This document shows positions 43,185 to 51,956 of a stretch of DNA of 64,000 nt, one piece after another (position 1 is the first letter of the stretch; each line of letters starts with the position of its first letter). Origin of the DNA: Virgibacillus phasianinus. Lineage in GTDB: Bacteria > Bacillota > Bacilli > Bacillales > Amphibacillaceae. The notes under the pieces are model-generated. The model did not search any database. It was not told the origin of the DNA and saw only the letters and a list, made by a program, of their open reading frames with translations. Position numbers and translations under genes: made by a program. The DNA lies in contig NZ_CP022315.1 in NCBI RefSeq assembly GCF_002216775.1, positions 186,001-250,000 on the forward strand, in the 5' to 3' direction.

Positions 43185-45215
43185 CTAAACAGCTTTCCTG
43201 GTATTGCCTTGCTGCATTTGATACATCTGGTAATACATTCCTTTTACATGGATCAATTGCTCGTGATTACCCTGTTCTTTTATAATACCATGATCGAGTA
43301 CAAAAATTGTGTCAGCTTGTTGAATGGTTGATAAACGGTGGGCAATGACCAGTGTTGTACGGCCTTTTTTCAGTACCTCCAGCGCGCGCTGAATGACAGC
43401 CTCGGTCTCTGTATCAACGTTTGCGGTAGCTTCATCCAGGATAAGAATAGCAGGGTCAAAGGCTAACGCCCGTGCAAAAGATAATAGCTGTCTTTCCCCT
43501 AAAGAAAATGTACTTCCACCTTCTGTTACAGGATCATCATATTTCTTAGGCAGTTTCTCAATAAAACGATCTGCTCCGACCGCCTTTAACGCCATAATGG
43601 CCTGATCTCTTGATATAGCTGGATCACCCATTGTCACATTTGACAGAATGGTTCCCGAAAATAGAAACGGATCCTGCAGAACAATTCCCATATGACTCCG
43701 AACTTGTTGCCTGGACCATTCCTTTGTTGGGTTATTATCAATCAAAATGGTCCCTTTCTGTGGATCATAAAAACGAAATAACAGATTCATTATCGAACTT
43801 TTCCCTGAACCAGTATGCCCGACAAACGCGGCAGTTTGACCAGGTTCCACTTTAAAGGAAATATCGTTTAATACATAATCCTTATCATTATACGCAAAGG
43901 AAACATTGTTAAACTCTACCTTACCGCGGTATCTATCAACGTTATCTGTAACAACCTGCTCTCCGTCTTGATCCATCAGTTCGAATACGCGGTTTCCAGC
44001 TACCCGTGCCTGCTCAATTAAAGGAAGCTGATGCACAATATCCGTTACGGGTTCAAATAGACGGTTAAGGTAATCAACAAATGCATATAGCATACCAATT
44101 GATATAACAGCTGTTGCATCAAAAGAAATAAAGCCAAAGTACCAAATAAATCCAACAAATGCTAGATTTCGTATAACCGTAACCAAATTGTACGAGGTAA
44201 GCGCACTAAGCTTAACTAGTTTACGTTCAAACGTATAGTGGCGCTCATTTAATTGTTCAAAATCCTTTTTCGTCTTCTTTTCATGCCGGAATGCCTGGAT
44301 AATTGGCATCCCTTGAATTGCCTCATTAATACTTCCATTTATATCACTGATTGTTGTTCGAATAACAGTATTATATTTGGTGCCAAAATATTTATACGCC
44401 TTCATCCAGCCAAGAATTAATGGGATAATTAACAAACAAAGGGCAGCCAATTTTACATCAAGAATGAAAAGGGCAATGAAAATCCCCGCCATATAAATAA
44501 CACTTGTTACAACAATGGAAAGAACACGTTCATACAAGTCCCTGATAGCCTCTGTATCATTTGTAATTCTAGCGACTATCTTTCCGGCAGGCTGATCGAC
44601 ATAATAATTAATTGGAACTCGCTGTGTATGCTGAAAAATATCATTCCGCATTCGCTTAACAATTTGATTAGACGCCTTTTGTAATAAAAACGTCTGGAAA
44701 AATTGAAAGAAAGCAGCAATTAACAGCAAAAACATGTACAGACCTAACAGAAAGATGATTGGCCCCTTTTCAGGCTGAAAAAATGGGGATATCTCTAAAA
44801 AAGATAGTTTTTCACCAGTAAAGGACTGTTTTCCTTCATTCGATTTAATGACAATTTCATTACCTTTTATACTTCTTTTTCCACTCAATGGTACGTTTTC
44901 ATCAACTAGATAATAATCACCTTCTACCTGAAAGATGGTGACCAGACCTTGCGTATGATCCTTATCCGTCAGCCGGTCTGACCGTTTATAATAATTTTCA
45001 TCATATGATACCGTATCGTTATCATTGTTATTTTCAACCTGATGCCAATTCCCTTCAATACCAAGGATATGTTCATCAATTATCCGTTTTGCTATTAATG
45101 GTCCAGCAAGTTCAAGCGCAACAGCGATAATTAAACAGAACAAGCCAATAATAATACCACGTTTATAATACAATGCGTATTGAAATAATCGTTTTTCAGT
45201 TGTCTTCTTTTTCAT
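43185..45215 (-). CDS. bmrD: Heterodimeric multidrug ABC exporter, BmrD/YheH-like subunit
   Basis: A 676-residue half-transporter with six membrane helices and an ATPase domain. An insertion of about 100 residues after helix 1 (about 48-155, rich in Asn/Asp/Lys) matches the extracellular domain typical of BmrD. Walker A is VGHTGSGKSS (about 465), the signature is the atypical FSLGERQ, and Walker B is ILILDEATANVD with an intact catalytic glutamate. It pairs with the BmrC-like protein encoded 6 bases upstream to expel drugs. In B. subtilis BmrCD is induced by ribosome-targeting antibiotics. Confidence 0.9.
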   Translation of the reverse strand: MKKKTTEKRLFQYALYYKRGIIIGLFCLIIAVALELAGPLIAKRIIDEHILGIEGNWHQVENNNDNDTVSYDENYYKRSDRLTDKDHTQGLVTIFQVEGDYYLVDENVPLSGKRSIKGNEIVIKSNEGKQSFTGEKLSFLEISPFFQPEKGPIIFLLGLYMFLLLIAAFFQFFQTFLLQKASNQIVKRMRNDIFQHTQRVPINYYVDQPAGKIVARITNDTEAIRDLYERVLSIVVTSVIYMAGIFIALFILDVKLAALCLLIIPLILGWMKAYKYFGTKYNTVIRTTISDINGSINEAIQGMPIIQAFRHEKKTKKDFEQLNERHYTFERKLVKLSALTSYNLVTVIRNLAFVGFIWYFGFISFDATAVISIGMLYAFVDYLNRLFEPVTDIVHQLPLIEQARVAGNRVFELMDQDGEQVVTDNVDRYRGKVEFNNVSFAYNDKDYVLNDISFKVEPGQTAAFVGHTGSGKSSIMNLLFRFYDPQKGTILIDNNPTKEWSRQQVRSHMGIVLQDPFLFSGTILSNVTMGDPAISRDQAIMALKAVGADRFIEKLPKKYDDPVTEGGSTFSLGERQLLSFARALAFDPAILILDEATANVDTETEAVIQRALEVLKKGRTTLVIAHRLSTIQQADTIFVLDHGIIKEQGNHEQLIHVKGMYYQMYQMQQGNTRKAV

Positions 45216-45221
45216 TTTAAA

Positions 45222-46964
45222 CTAACCCTCCTTATCCTCTAGCTGTTGCTGGTTGTATTGTTCCTTGTACCAACCATCACGTGCAACTAGTTCGGTATGT
45301 GTTCCCTGCTCAATTATCTTTCCTTCTTCCAGTACAATAATATGATCTGCATGCGTTACCGCAGACAAACGGTGTGCTGCAATAAATGTTGTTTTATTTT
45401 GACGCTCTTCTCGCAGATGCTCAATTATTCTTGATTCGGTTTTACCATCTACAGCGGATAATGAATCATCCAGTATCAGGATTTCAGGATCTTTGATAAA
45501 TGCCCGGGCCAGCGCTACCCGTTGTTTTTGACCACCAGATAGTGTCACACCACTCTCTCCTACCTGAGTATCCAGCCCCTGTGGCAATTGCTTTATATCA
45601 TTTAAGAAGTGCGCCAAATCCATGACACGGTAAATTTCTTTATCTGTTGCATCCGCTTTACCAAATTGGATATTCTCCCGGATACTTTTGGAAAACATCA
45701 TTTGATCCTGTGGTACATATCCAATCCAAGACCGGATATCGTCCAGACTGATTTCGTTTAAATCAACGCCTGAAATGTTAATTTTTCCTTGCACACCTGG
45801 ATACTGTCGCAAGAGTAACTTAAACAAAGTAGTTTTTCCTGAACCCGTTTTCCCAACAATCCCAATCGTTTGACCGCGTTTTACATGGAGATAAACGTCA
45901 TCCAGCCGTTTTACATTGGTTTCTGGGTACGTGAACGAGATATGGTCATATTCAATCGTGTCAATTTGCTTAATCGATTTCGGCGCACCCGTGTCTTTTA
46001 CATCTGCCTGATAATCCAGCGTTTCGTTCACACGATCAAGCGAAGCATTCCCGCGCTGCATAATATTAATTAATTCGCCAACCGCAAACATAGGCCAGAT
46101 AAGCATTCCTAAATAAACATTAAAGGTTACGAGGTCTCCTAGCGTAATAGCGTTTTCAAAAACAAGTAATGCCCCAAACCCAAGACCAATCGTATAGGAT
46201 AAGCCAACAAGAATTTTCATTGTTGGTTCAAATAATGCATCAATCTTGGCAACCTCAATATTCTTTTGGTATACATCATCAGTCATATTACTAAACCTTT
46301 TTTCATCTTGCCTTTCCTGAACAAATGCCCGAATAACCCGGACTCCTCGGATGGATTCGAGTACCTCATTATTCATCTCACCAAATGCTGTCTGAGCCTC
46401 CATGAACCGTTTATGAATGGTGCCGCCATATTTATTCATAACAACTGCCATAATTGGCAATGGAATTAATGCAGCTAATGTCAAAGGCCAGCTAATTGTA
46501 AATCCCATAACCGCAATAATCATTATCATAAAAATGCTTGAGTCGACGAGGGTCAGGACACCAAATCCTGCTGTTTGCTGAATAGACCTGAGATCATTTG
46601 TGCTGCGGGCCATCAAGTCCCCAGTCCTGAATTTACCAAAAAACGTTGGTGTCATTTCCAGATAATGATCCATTAGTCTGCTTCTCGACAAACGCTCCAA
46701 TCGTGCAGCACCACTAAATAATGTATAATCCCATAAAAACGATATTGCATAATGGACAACAATTAATACAAGATAACCAGCTATTAGTGTGATTAGCAGT
46801 TTCATTGTTAACGTTTCAAATTGTATATTATCAATTGCAAAACCTACTAATTTTGGTGGAACTAATCCAATCGCACTTGAAATAATTAAAGCAACGATTG
46901 CAAATACATAGCTTTTCCAGTACTCTTTGAAAAACCAATCCAATTTCTTAAAAACCTGAAACAT
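45222..46964 (-). CDS. bmrC: Heterodimeric multidrug ABC exporter, BmrC/YheI-like subunit
   Basis: A 580-residue half-transporter (B. subtilis BmrC has 585): six helices, Walker A VGKTGSGKTT (about 368), canonical signature LSGGQKQRVALARA, and Walker B ILILDDSLSAVD in which the catalytic glutamate is aspartate. This gives one degenerate and one active ATP site in the dimer, as known for BmrCD. ATG at 46964 follows AAGGTGAGC; the longer frame to 47135 runs through the second leader terminator and is not used. Transcription must pass two terminators first. Confidence 0.9.
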   Translation of the reverse strand: MFQVFKKLDWFFKEYWKSYVFAIVALIISSAIGLVPPKLVGFAIDNIQFETLTMKLLITLIAGYLVLIVVHYAISFLWDYTLFSGAARLERLSRSRLMDHYLEMTPTFFGKFRTGDLMARSTNDLRSIQQTAGFGVLTLVDSSIFMIMIIAVMGFTISWPLTLAALIPLPIMAVVMNKYGGTIHKRFMEAQTAFGEMNNEVLESIRGVRVIRAFVQERQDEKRFSNMTDDVYQKNIEVAKIDALFEPTMKILVGLSYTIGLGFGALLVFENAITLGDLVTFNVYLGMLIWPMFAVGELINIMQRGNASLDRVNETLDYQADVKDTGAPKSIKQIDTIEYDHISFTYPETNVKRLDDVYLHVKRGQTIGIVGKTGSGKTTLFKLLLRQYPGVQGKINISGVDLNEISLDDIRSWIGYVPQDQMMFSKSIRENIQFGKADATDKEIYRVMDLAHFLNDIKQLPQGLDTQVGESGVTLSGGQKQRVALARAFIKDPEILILDDSLSAVDGKTESRIIEHLREERQNKTTFIAAHRLSAVTHADHIIVLEEGKIIEQGTHTELVARDGWYKEQYNQQQLEDKEG

Positions 46965-47054
46965 CTTTTGCTCACCTTCTTTTTCTCTTTTCAAATATGT
47001 GCATTTATTTCTAATCAAATCTCCCCACTGAAAATTTCCAATTGGCCTAAAGAC

Positions 47055-47084
47055 AAAAAAACATGCGTCTATGACGCATGTTTT
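47055..47084 (-). terminator. Second terminator in the bmrCD leader
   Basis: On the minus strand AAAACATGCGTC and GACGCATGTTTT pair perfectly around a 3-base loop and end in seven T. It lies about 90 bp before the bmrC start. Confidence 0.85.
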
Positions 47085-47124
47085 CATACAAATATGGGTG
47101 ATCTGCAAATCATCCATAAAATAT

Positions 47125-47153
47125 AAAAAGGCCACAGTGAGGTGTGACCTTCT
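47125..47153 (-). terminator. First leader terminator (attenuator) of bmrCD
   Basis: On the minus strand AAGGTCAC and GTGGCCTT pair with one wobble around an 8-base loop, followed by TTTTTATATTTT. Its 5' arm, AGAAGGTCAC (47144-47153), is perfectly complementary to a segment inside the leader ORF (47196-47205). Confidence 0.8.
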
Positions 47154-47176
47154 ATTGACATATAAAACAGTATGTA

Positions 47177-47251
47177 TTACAGTGCTTTTCCGCCCAGAAG
47201 GTCACTAATTTGTATGAAGTTAACTTGATTTTGCTGAATGATTCTTTCCAT
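47177..47251 (-). CDS. Leader peptide (24 aa) of the bmrCD operon
   Basis: A short ORF starting MERIIQQNQV and ending SDLLGGKAL, with a near-perfect ribosome-binding site (AAAGGAGGTCATTAAG then ATG) and a strong promoter about 27 bases upstream. Its Ser-Asp-Leu-Leu codons form one arm of an antiterminator that competes with the first terminator. Position and design match the bmrB leader ORF of B. subtilis bmrCD, although that peptide is about 54 residues. A regulatory role through ribosome progress is inferred. Confidence 0.8.
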   Translation of the reverse strand: MERIIQQNQVNFIQISDLLGGKAL

Positions 47252-47284
47252 CTTAATGACCTCCTTTCGATTTGATTCTCAATA

Positions 47285-47313
47285 ATTATAGTATTAAAAA
47301 AATTAATAGTCAA
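47285..47313 (-). promoter_or_regulatory. Strong promoter of the leader-bmrCD transcript
   Basis: On the minus strand TTGACT (47308-47313), exactly 17 bp, TATAAT (47285-47290). A one-mismatch consensus promoter; expected start of transcription near 47278. Confidence 0.85.
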
Positions 47314-47333
47314 TACATTTTTGTGAATTCCAG

Positions 47334-47364
47334 AAAAAAAGAGAATTGCAAGACAGCAATCCTC
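47334..47364 (-). terminator. Terminator of the zinc-ribbon gene
   Basis: On the minus strand GAGGATTGC and GCAATTCTC pair with one wobble, followed by a T-run. Confidence 0.7.
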
Positions 47365-47381
47365 AGTTTATATGTTGTATC

Positions 47382-47624
47382 CTAAGATGATTTAGCTTGT
47401 GATTCCATGGTGTCCTTTTCATTTAATCCGAGCATTACCATTTGTTCAACTTTGTCATAAGGCACCTCGGTTTCGTTTGAAATTCTTTCAATTGAGACAT
47501 GCGGGTGTTTCGCGACAAAACTTTGTACCCGATTGCTTTCCGTCAAGCATTTACTGCACATTGTAAAAGGGCTGGATTCCATTTGCTTTTGACATAACCG
47601 ACAATTTCGTACAAGTTCTCCCAT
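47382..47624 (-). CDS. Small zinc-ribbon protein with C-terminal helical motif
   Basis: An 80-residue protein. Four cysteines in C-x2-C and C-x2-C pairs (NCRLCQKQ and MCSKCLTE) form a zinc ribbon, followed by a helix-turn-helix-like segment (HPHVSIERISNETEVPYDKVEQ). The layout resembles the YvyF-type protein of flagellar operons, but no flagellar genes are nearby. ATG at 47624 follows AGAGGTGAGG; the extension to 47687 is not supported. Confidence 0.65.
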   Translation of the reverse strand: MGELVRNCRLCQKQMESSPFTMCSKCLTESNRVQSFVAKHPHVSIERISNETEVPYDKVEQMVMLGLNEKDTMESQAKSS

Positions 47625-47838
47625 GTCCTCACCTCTTTGTCTTATTTTAATCATCATACAACTTTTGATAAAATACAACAATATCATTTATTAATTATTT
47701 AAAAAAATGATTCTTTCGTCACTGAGCAACTGATACTTTTGTCTTCGACCAGATACTTTCGTACGGTTCATCTTCACTCAGAAAAGTGGTATACTAGATA
47801 AGTATGTGAAGTTTTAGTGAACGAATGGAAGTGGAATT

Positions 47839-48897
47839 ATGCAGCAAAAGAATAAGTATAAAAAAATCGAACCAGCCTCAGGTGCGATTATCATGGCTGG
47901 TGGAATATTTCTCATTGGCACGGTACAGGCATTTCCAGTATTGGATATACAATTCGGTAAATTTCTAGCCTTCCTGGTTCTCATTGCTTGGATTATTATA
48001 TATAAATCACTGTCTGTACAGTTTTTTCATCGGGACTTTCTAATCCCTTTTATTAAGCATCCGGTAAATTCATTTGCAATTGGAACTTGGATTGCAGGTG
48101 TTTCTGTCTTATGTAATGTATTTGTTAAATACTTCCCTACGATTATTCTTATTACGCAGGCAATGGCAATTTTAAATACATTTTTATGGCTGTTTTTTCT
48201 TTTTACTTGTTTCTACAACTTTCGCAGGTTATTTTTTGAAAATCAAAATTACCCTGTCCATGGAGTAATTCTGCTGTCAACAGTAGGTACACAGTCTATT
48301 ATTCTGTTACTGAACAATGTATTCTTTCAATTTCCAACGTATTTTTCCGAGGCTATTATTGTTTTGGGATTTATGTTTTATTTAGCAGGAATCATATTAA
48401 TCGGAAACCGTTACGTTCGGCAACATAATTGGACATTGATAAACGACTGGTCCAATACCAACTGTATAATTCATGGTGCACTATCCATCACTGGCCTGGC
48501 AATTGTTACTACAAACACCTTTACTCCGGCCTTTATAACTGTGTTTTGGGTAATTGTATTCCTGTTGCTCATCGTTATTGAGGCAATAGAAGTCGTGCGG
48601 GCGATAAAACGGATTAAAAACTACGGGTGGAACATTGGATTGTTTCAATACAATGTTAGCCAATGGTCACGGAATTTTACCTTTGGCATGTTCTATACAT
48701 TTTCATTGGTCATGCATCTTAACCCGTATTATCCAATTCCGGAGAAATTATATAACTTCCAACATGCCTTTATGATATTTTGGGCATGGGTTGTTTTGAG
48801 TGCATTAATCATACAGATCGGAATTTATATTAAGTCACAAATTGAAACACACACCCGGACAAAAGAAGGAAACATCTCCCATACCAGCGCCAGCTAA
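47839..48897 (+). CDS. Polytopic membrane protein, probably TDT (TehA/SLAC1-like) family
   Basis: A 352-residue protein with about ten membrane helices. The start (EPASGAIIMAGGIFLIG) and the even spread of helices recall the TDT family of tellurite/dicarboxylate and anion channels. The pore phenylalanine cannot be assigned with certainty, so the family call is tentative. GGAAGTGG lies 4 bases before the ATG. Followed by a strong terminator. Confidence 0.5.
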   Translation: MQQKNKYKKIEPASGAIIMAGGIFLIGTVQAFPVLDIQFGKFLAFLVLIAWIIIYKSLSVQFFHRDFLIPFIKHPVNSFAIGTWIAGVSVLCNVFVKYFPTIILITQAMAILNTFLWLFFLFTCFYNFRRLFFENQNYPVHGVILLSTVGTQSIILLLNNVFFQFPTYFSEAIIVLGFMFYLAGIILIGNRYVRQHNWTLINDWSNTNCIIHGALSITGLAIVTTNTFTPAFITVFWVIVFLLLIVIEAIEVVRAIKRIKNYGWNIGLFQYNVSQWSRNFTFGMFYTFSLVMHLNPYYPIPEKLYNFQHAFMIFWAWVVLSALIIQIGIYIKSQIETHTRTKEGNISHTSAS

Positions 48898-48935
48898 GAA
48901 AGTGAACCTCCGATGGTTTATATTGTCAAAACTAC

Positions 48936-48973
48936 AAAAAACACTGCAGCGATTAATTCCTGCAGTGTTTTTT
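48936..48973 (+). terminator. Terminator of the TDT-like gene
   Basis: AAAAACACTGCAG and CTGCAGTGTTTTT pair around CGATTAATTC and end in a T-run. Confidence 0.85.
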
Positions 48974-48983
48974 GTTTTTTAGA

Positions 48984-49236
48984 AAGACTGTATTCTAAAA
49001 GATTGTAGTTTTTGACACAAAATCCATAAACTGCGACGCATGCGCTGGGTTGTTTTCCGCTGCAGAACGTTGCTTTCCGCGGGCACGGCTTAAGCCTCCT
49101 TGCCCCGGCAAGGAGGCTCATCAGCTGCCCACGGAAAGCGCAGTGTTTTTCCGTAGGCCACCAAACATGATTTTTAATTACGTCGTAGTTTATATCAACT
49201 ACGGCAGTATTAACAATAAACTATGTGGAAACAGCC
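48984..49236. repeat. Repeat family B copy 3 with a nested hairpin
   Basis: The outer parts match the element at 1696-1859 (TTTTTGACACAAAATC, AAACTGCGACG, GCGCTGGGTTGTTTTCCGC, AAACATGATTTTTA, ATTACGTCG). In the middle, where copy 1 has only a few bases, it holds a 68-bp hairpin (49072-49139) from GCTTTCCG to CGGAAAGC with inner arms AGCCTCCTTGCC and GGCAAGGAGGCT. The terminal repeats are decayed. Confidence 0.7.
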
Positions 49237-49323
49237 ATTAGGAAAATATATTATCGGTAGTTCCGTAATAAAATTAAGCCTTTTTCGCATACTAACCGTA
49301 TATGTTTTTTAAGGGAGGTACCC

Positions 49324-50831
49324 ATGCGAAAAAGTCGATTTAATAGTAAAAATAAATCCTCCATCTTTCCAGTTAAAGTGGACAAACTAAAAGAATTATT
49401 AGAAAGCAAGTTTGAGAATAATCCTGATTTGATTTTTACTATTTATGAACACCAACAAAAGAAAATAGCCGTATTCTTTATTGCAACGCAAATACAGTTC
49501 GATAAACTGGAAGACTTCTTGTTAGGACCTTTATTGAATAAACAAAGACAATGGACAAATGAATCATTATTAAATGAACTTCCATTGAGTACTGGTTCAA
49601 CAAAAGATAGGTTAGAAGAAATACTGGAAAAGTTACTAATTGGAGAAACTTTTATTTATGTAGAAGGGGAAAAAGAAGCCGTTTCCTACTTACTGCTAAA
49701 AAAAGAAAAGCGCAATTTGTCGCAACCGGAAACTGAATCCATTGTTCTTGGTCCAAAAGTAGCCTTCTCGGAGTCCCTGGAAACCAATTTAAACCTTGTT
49801 CGATGGGGTTTAAGGTCTACCGACCTAGTATTAGAAGAAATACAAGTTGGGAAATTAGCCCCCGCGAAATACGATTGGTCTATATAAAATCAATTACTAA
49901 TGAAACTGATGTAAATACAATGCGTCAACGGTTAAAAAACCTGGAAGTGGATGTTATTGAAGATAGTAATGTTTTAATGCAATACATTGAGGATTCGCAA
50001 CTTACCATATTCCCACAATTTTATTCAACTGAATTACCTGATCGTTTTTGTTACACAGTAGAAAGTGGAAAAGTTGGCGTCTTGATGGAAGGCAGTCCTA
50101 ATGGTTTCATAGGACCGTCAACACTATTTAGCTTTTTTGAATCAACTGAAGATATCTATATGCGATGGAATTCAGGATCCTTTTTTCGTTTGTTACGATT
50201 TGTCGCCATGATCATTTCCGTATTGCTTACACCGTTATACGTGGCCGCAGTTACTTACCATTACGAGTTAATCCCAACACCAGAATTAATTACACTGGGG
50301 CAATCGCGGGCAGCTGTGCCCTTTCCGCCATTAATTGAGGCCTTGATCTTAGAATTTATGATTGAATTACTCCGAGAAGCGGGCGCTAGACTACCTACTA
50401 AAGTTGGGCAAACTATGGGTATTGTTGGTGGTATTGTTATTGGCCAGGCTGCAGTTGAAGCAGGCTTAACTAGTAGTATTCTAATCATTGTGATTGGAAT
50501 TAGCGCATTGGCTTCTTTCACTTCCCCAAGCTATTTAATGGGAAGTACTGTACGTGTTATCCGATTCCCAATGATTATTTTAGCTGGGCTTTTTGGGATT
50601 GTTGGCATCATGATTTATATATGCTTCCTAATTATTCACCTATTACGCCTCACTTCACTTGGCCGACCATACTTAACACCATTGTATCCGCTCAGGTGGA
50701 AAGATTTAAATAAAGTTCTTTTTCGTTTACCTTTCAGCGTACAATCTCATCGTGCAAATTTGTCACAGCCAAAGGATGGTACACGGTATAAACGAGAGAA
50801 GTCAACAAAGAAAAAAGACATAGACGAATAA
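49324..50831 (+). pseudogene. GerA-type spore germinant receptor A subunit, frameshifted
   Basis: Two overlapping frames (49324-49887 and 49803-50831) together encode a complete GerA-family A subunit of about 500 residues: a long soluble N-terminal part, then about five membrane helices (from RFVAMIISVLLTPLYVAAV). The frames join near 49859-49863, in a run of five C; one more C would give LAPREIRLVYIKSI, the expected conserved stretch. So a single-base deletion, or a sequencing error, separates them. The start is ATG at 49324 after AGGGAGG. The B and C genes downstream are intact. Confidence 0.88.
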
Positions 50832-50843
50832 GTTGGTGAAAAA

Positions 50844-51956
50844 ATGGATGTTAATGTGAAAGTGAAAAGTAACTTACAAATACGAGCGTTCTATCTTTTT
50901 TTCATCATTACCTCTATTCAGACCGGTACTGGTATTATGGGAGGACCTAAGTATATATTTGTTGCAGCTGGTCGGGACGCGTGGTTGTCGATTCTGATCG
51001 CATTTGTATATTTGTTCTTGGTTATATGGGCGATGTATATCATTTTAAAACAATATACAAATGCAGATATTCTCGGAATCCAGATTGATATATTCGGTGT
51101 GTGGATAGGAAAGTTTCTCGGTAGTATTTTTATCATTCATTTAGCGATGAGTCTGTTCACCGTGTTAATTACCTATATCGAAGTAATCCAAATTTTTATT
51201 TTCCCTACCTTCCCGGCCTATACCTTAGCGTTTATTCTGCTATTTTTAATTATATATAGTGTGTTAGGCGGGATTCGAGTAATCGTAGGGGTCGTTTTCA
51301 TTTTTTTTATTGCCATCCAATTTTTAATGGTTTTGTTAATCATGCCTGCATTGCGAATTGATATAATGCACCTTCTTCCAGCTTTTCAAACACCTATTAT
51401 GGATTTACTGAAAGGGGCAAGAGAAACCACCTATAGTTTGCTCGGTTTTGAAATATTTTTGCTGTTGTACCCATTTATACAAAATAAAGAAAAGATAAAA
51501 CTCCCTGTCTTTCTCGGTATTGCTTGGACAATTTTTACTTTGCTTATGGTGACTGTCATATCAATAGGCTATTATAGTCCCAAACAATTAGAAACACTGG
51601 ACTGGGCAACTCTTGGTCTATTCAAAATTGTGTCCTTTTCCTTTATAGAGCGGTTTGACTATATCGTGGTAACTAGCTGGCTAATGGTTGTCCTGCCAAA
51701 TATGATCTTGCTTATGTGGGGAATCACGTATAGTGTAAAACGCTTATATAAAATCTCACAAAAAATGACCCTCTATATTACATCAGGAATCATGCTAGCC
51801 GCCTGTTTCTTTTTTCAAGACACACATTCAATTATTGCTTTAACGTCCAACTTTGCCAAAGTCGCCTTTTGGCTTGTCTTTGTCTATCCCTTTGGATTGC
51901 TTCCACTTGTATTAATAAAAAAGAAATGGCGTAAGAATAAGGGTGAATCAATGTGA
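50844..51956 (+). CDS. GerB-type germinant receptor B subunit (spore permease)
   Basis: A 370-residue APC-superfamily membrane protein with about ten helices, of the endospore germination permease family (ITSIQTGTGIMGGPKYIF at the start, FLGIAWTIFTLLMVTV, WTFLMVVLPNMIL-like region seen as WLMVVLPNMILLMWG). It binds germinants within the receptor complex in the inner spore membrane. It follows the A gene by 12 bases and overlaps the C gene by 4. Confidence 0.92.
   Translation: MDVNVKVKSNLQIRAFYLFFIITSIQTGTGIMGGPKYIFVAAGRDAWLSILIAFVYLFLVIWAMYIILKQYTNADILGIQIDIFGVWIGKFLGSIFIIHLAMSLFTVLITYIEVIQIFIFPTFPAYTLAFILLFLIIYSVLGGIRVIVGVVFIFFIAIQFLMVLLIMPALRIDIMHLLPAFQTPIMDLLKGARETTYSLLGFEIFLLLYPFIQNKEKIKLPVFLGIAWTIFTLLMVTVISIGYYSPKQLETLDWATLGLFKIVSFSFIERFDYIVVTSWLMVVLPNMILLMWGITYSVKRLYKISQKMTLYITSGIMLAACFFFQDTHSIIALTSNFAKVAFWLVFVYPFGLLPLVLIKKKWRKNKGESM

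Noticed and set aside
46965-47135. N-terminal extension of BmrC
   Set aside because: It would translate through the second leader terminator and lacks a ribosome-binding site, whereas ATG at 46964 has one and gives the usual length.
49855-49870. Programmed frameshift in the germinant receptor gene
   Set aside because: The frame of the C-run does not fit a classical slippery heptamer, and GerA subunits are not known to need frameshifting; mutation or sequence error is simpler.
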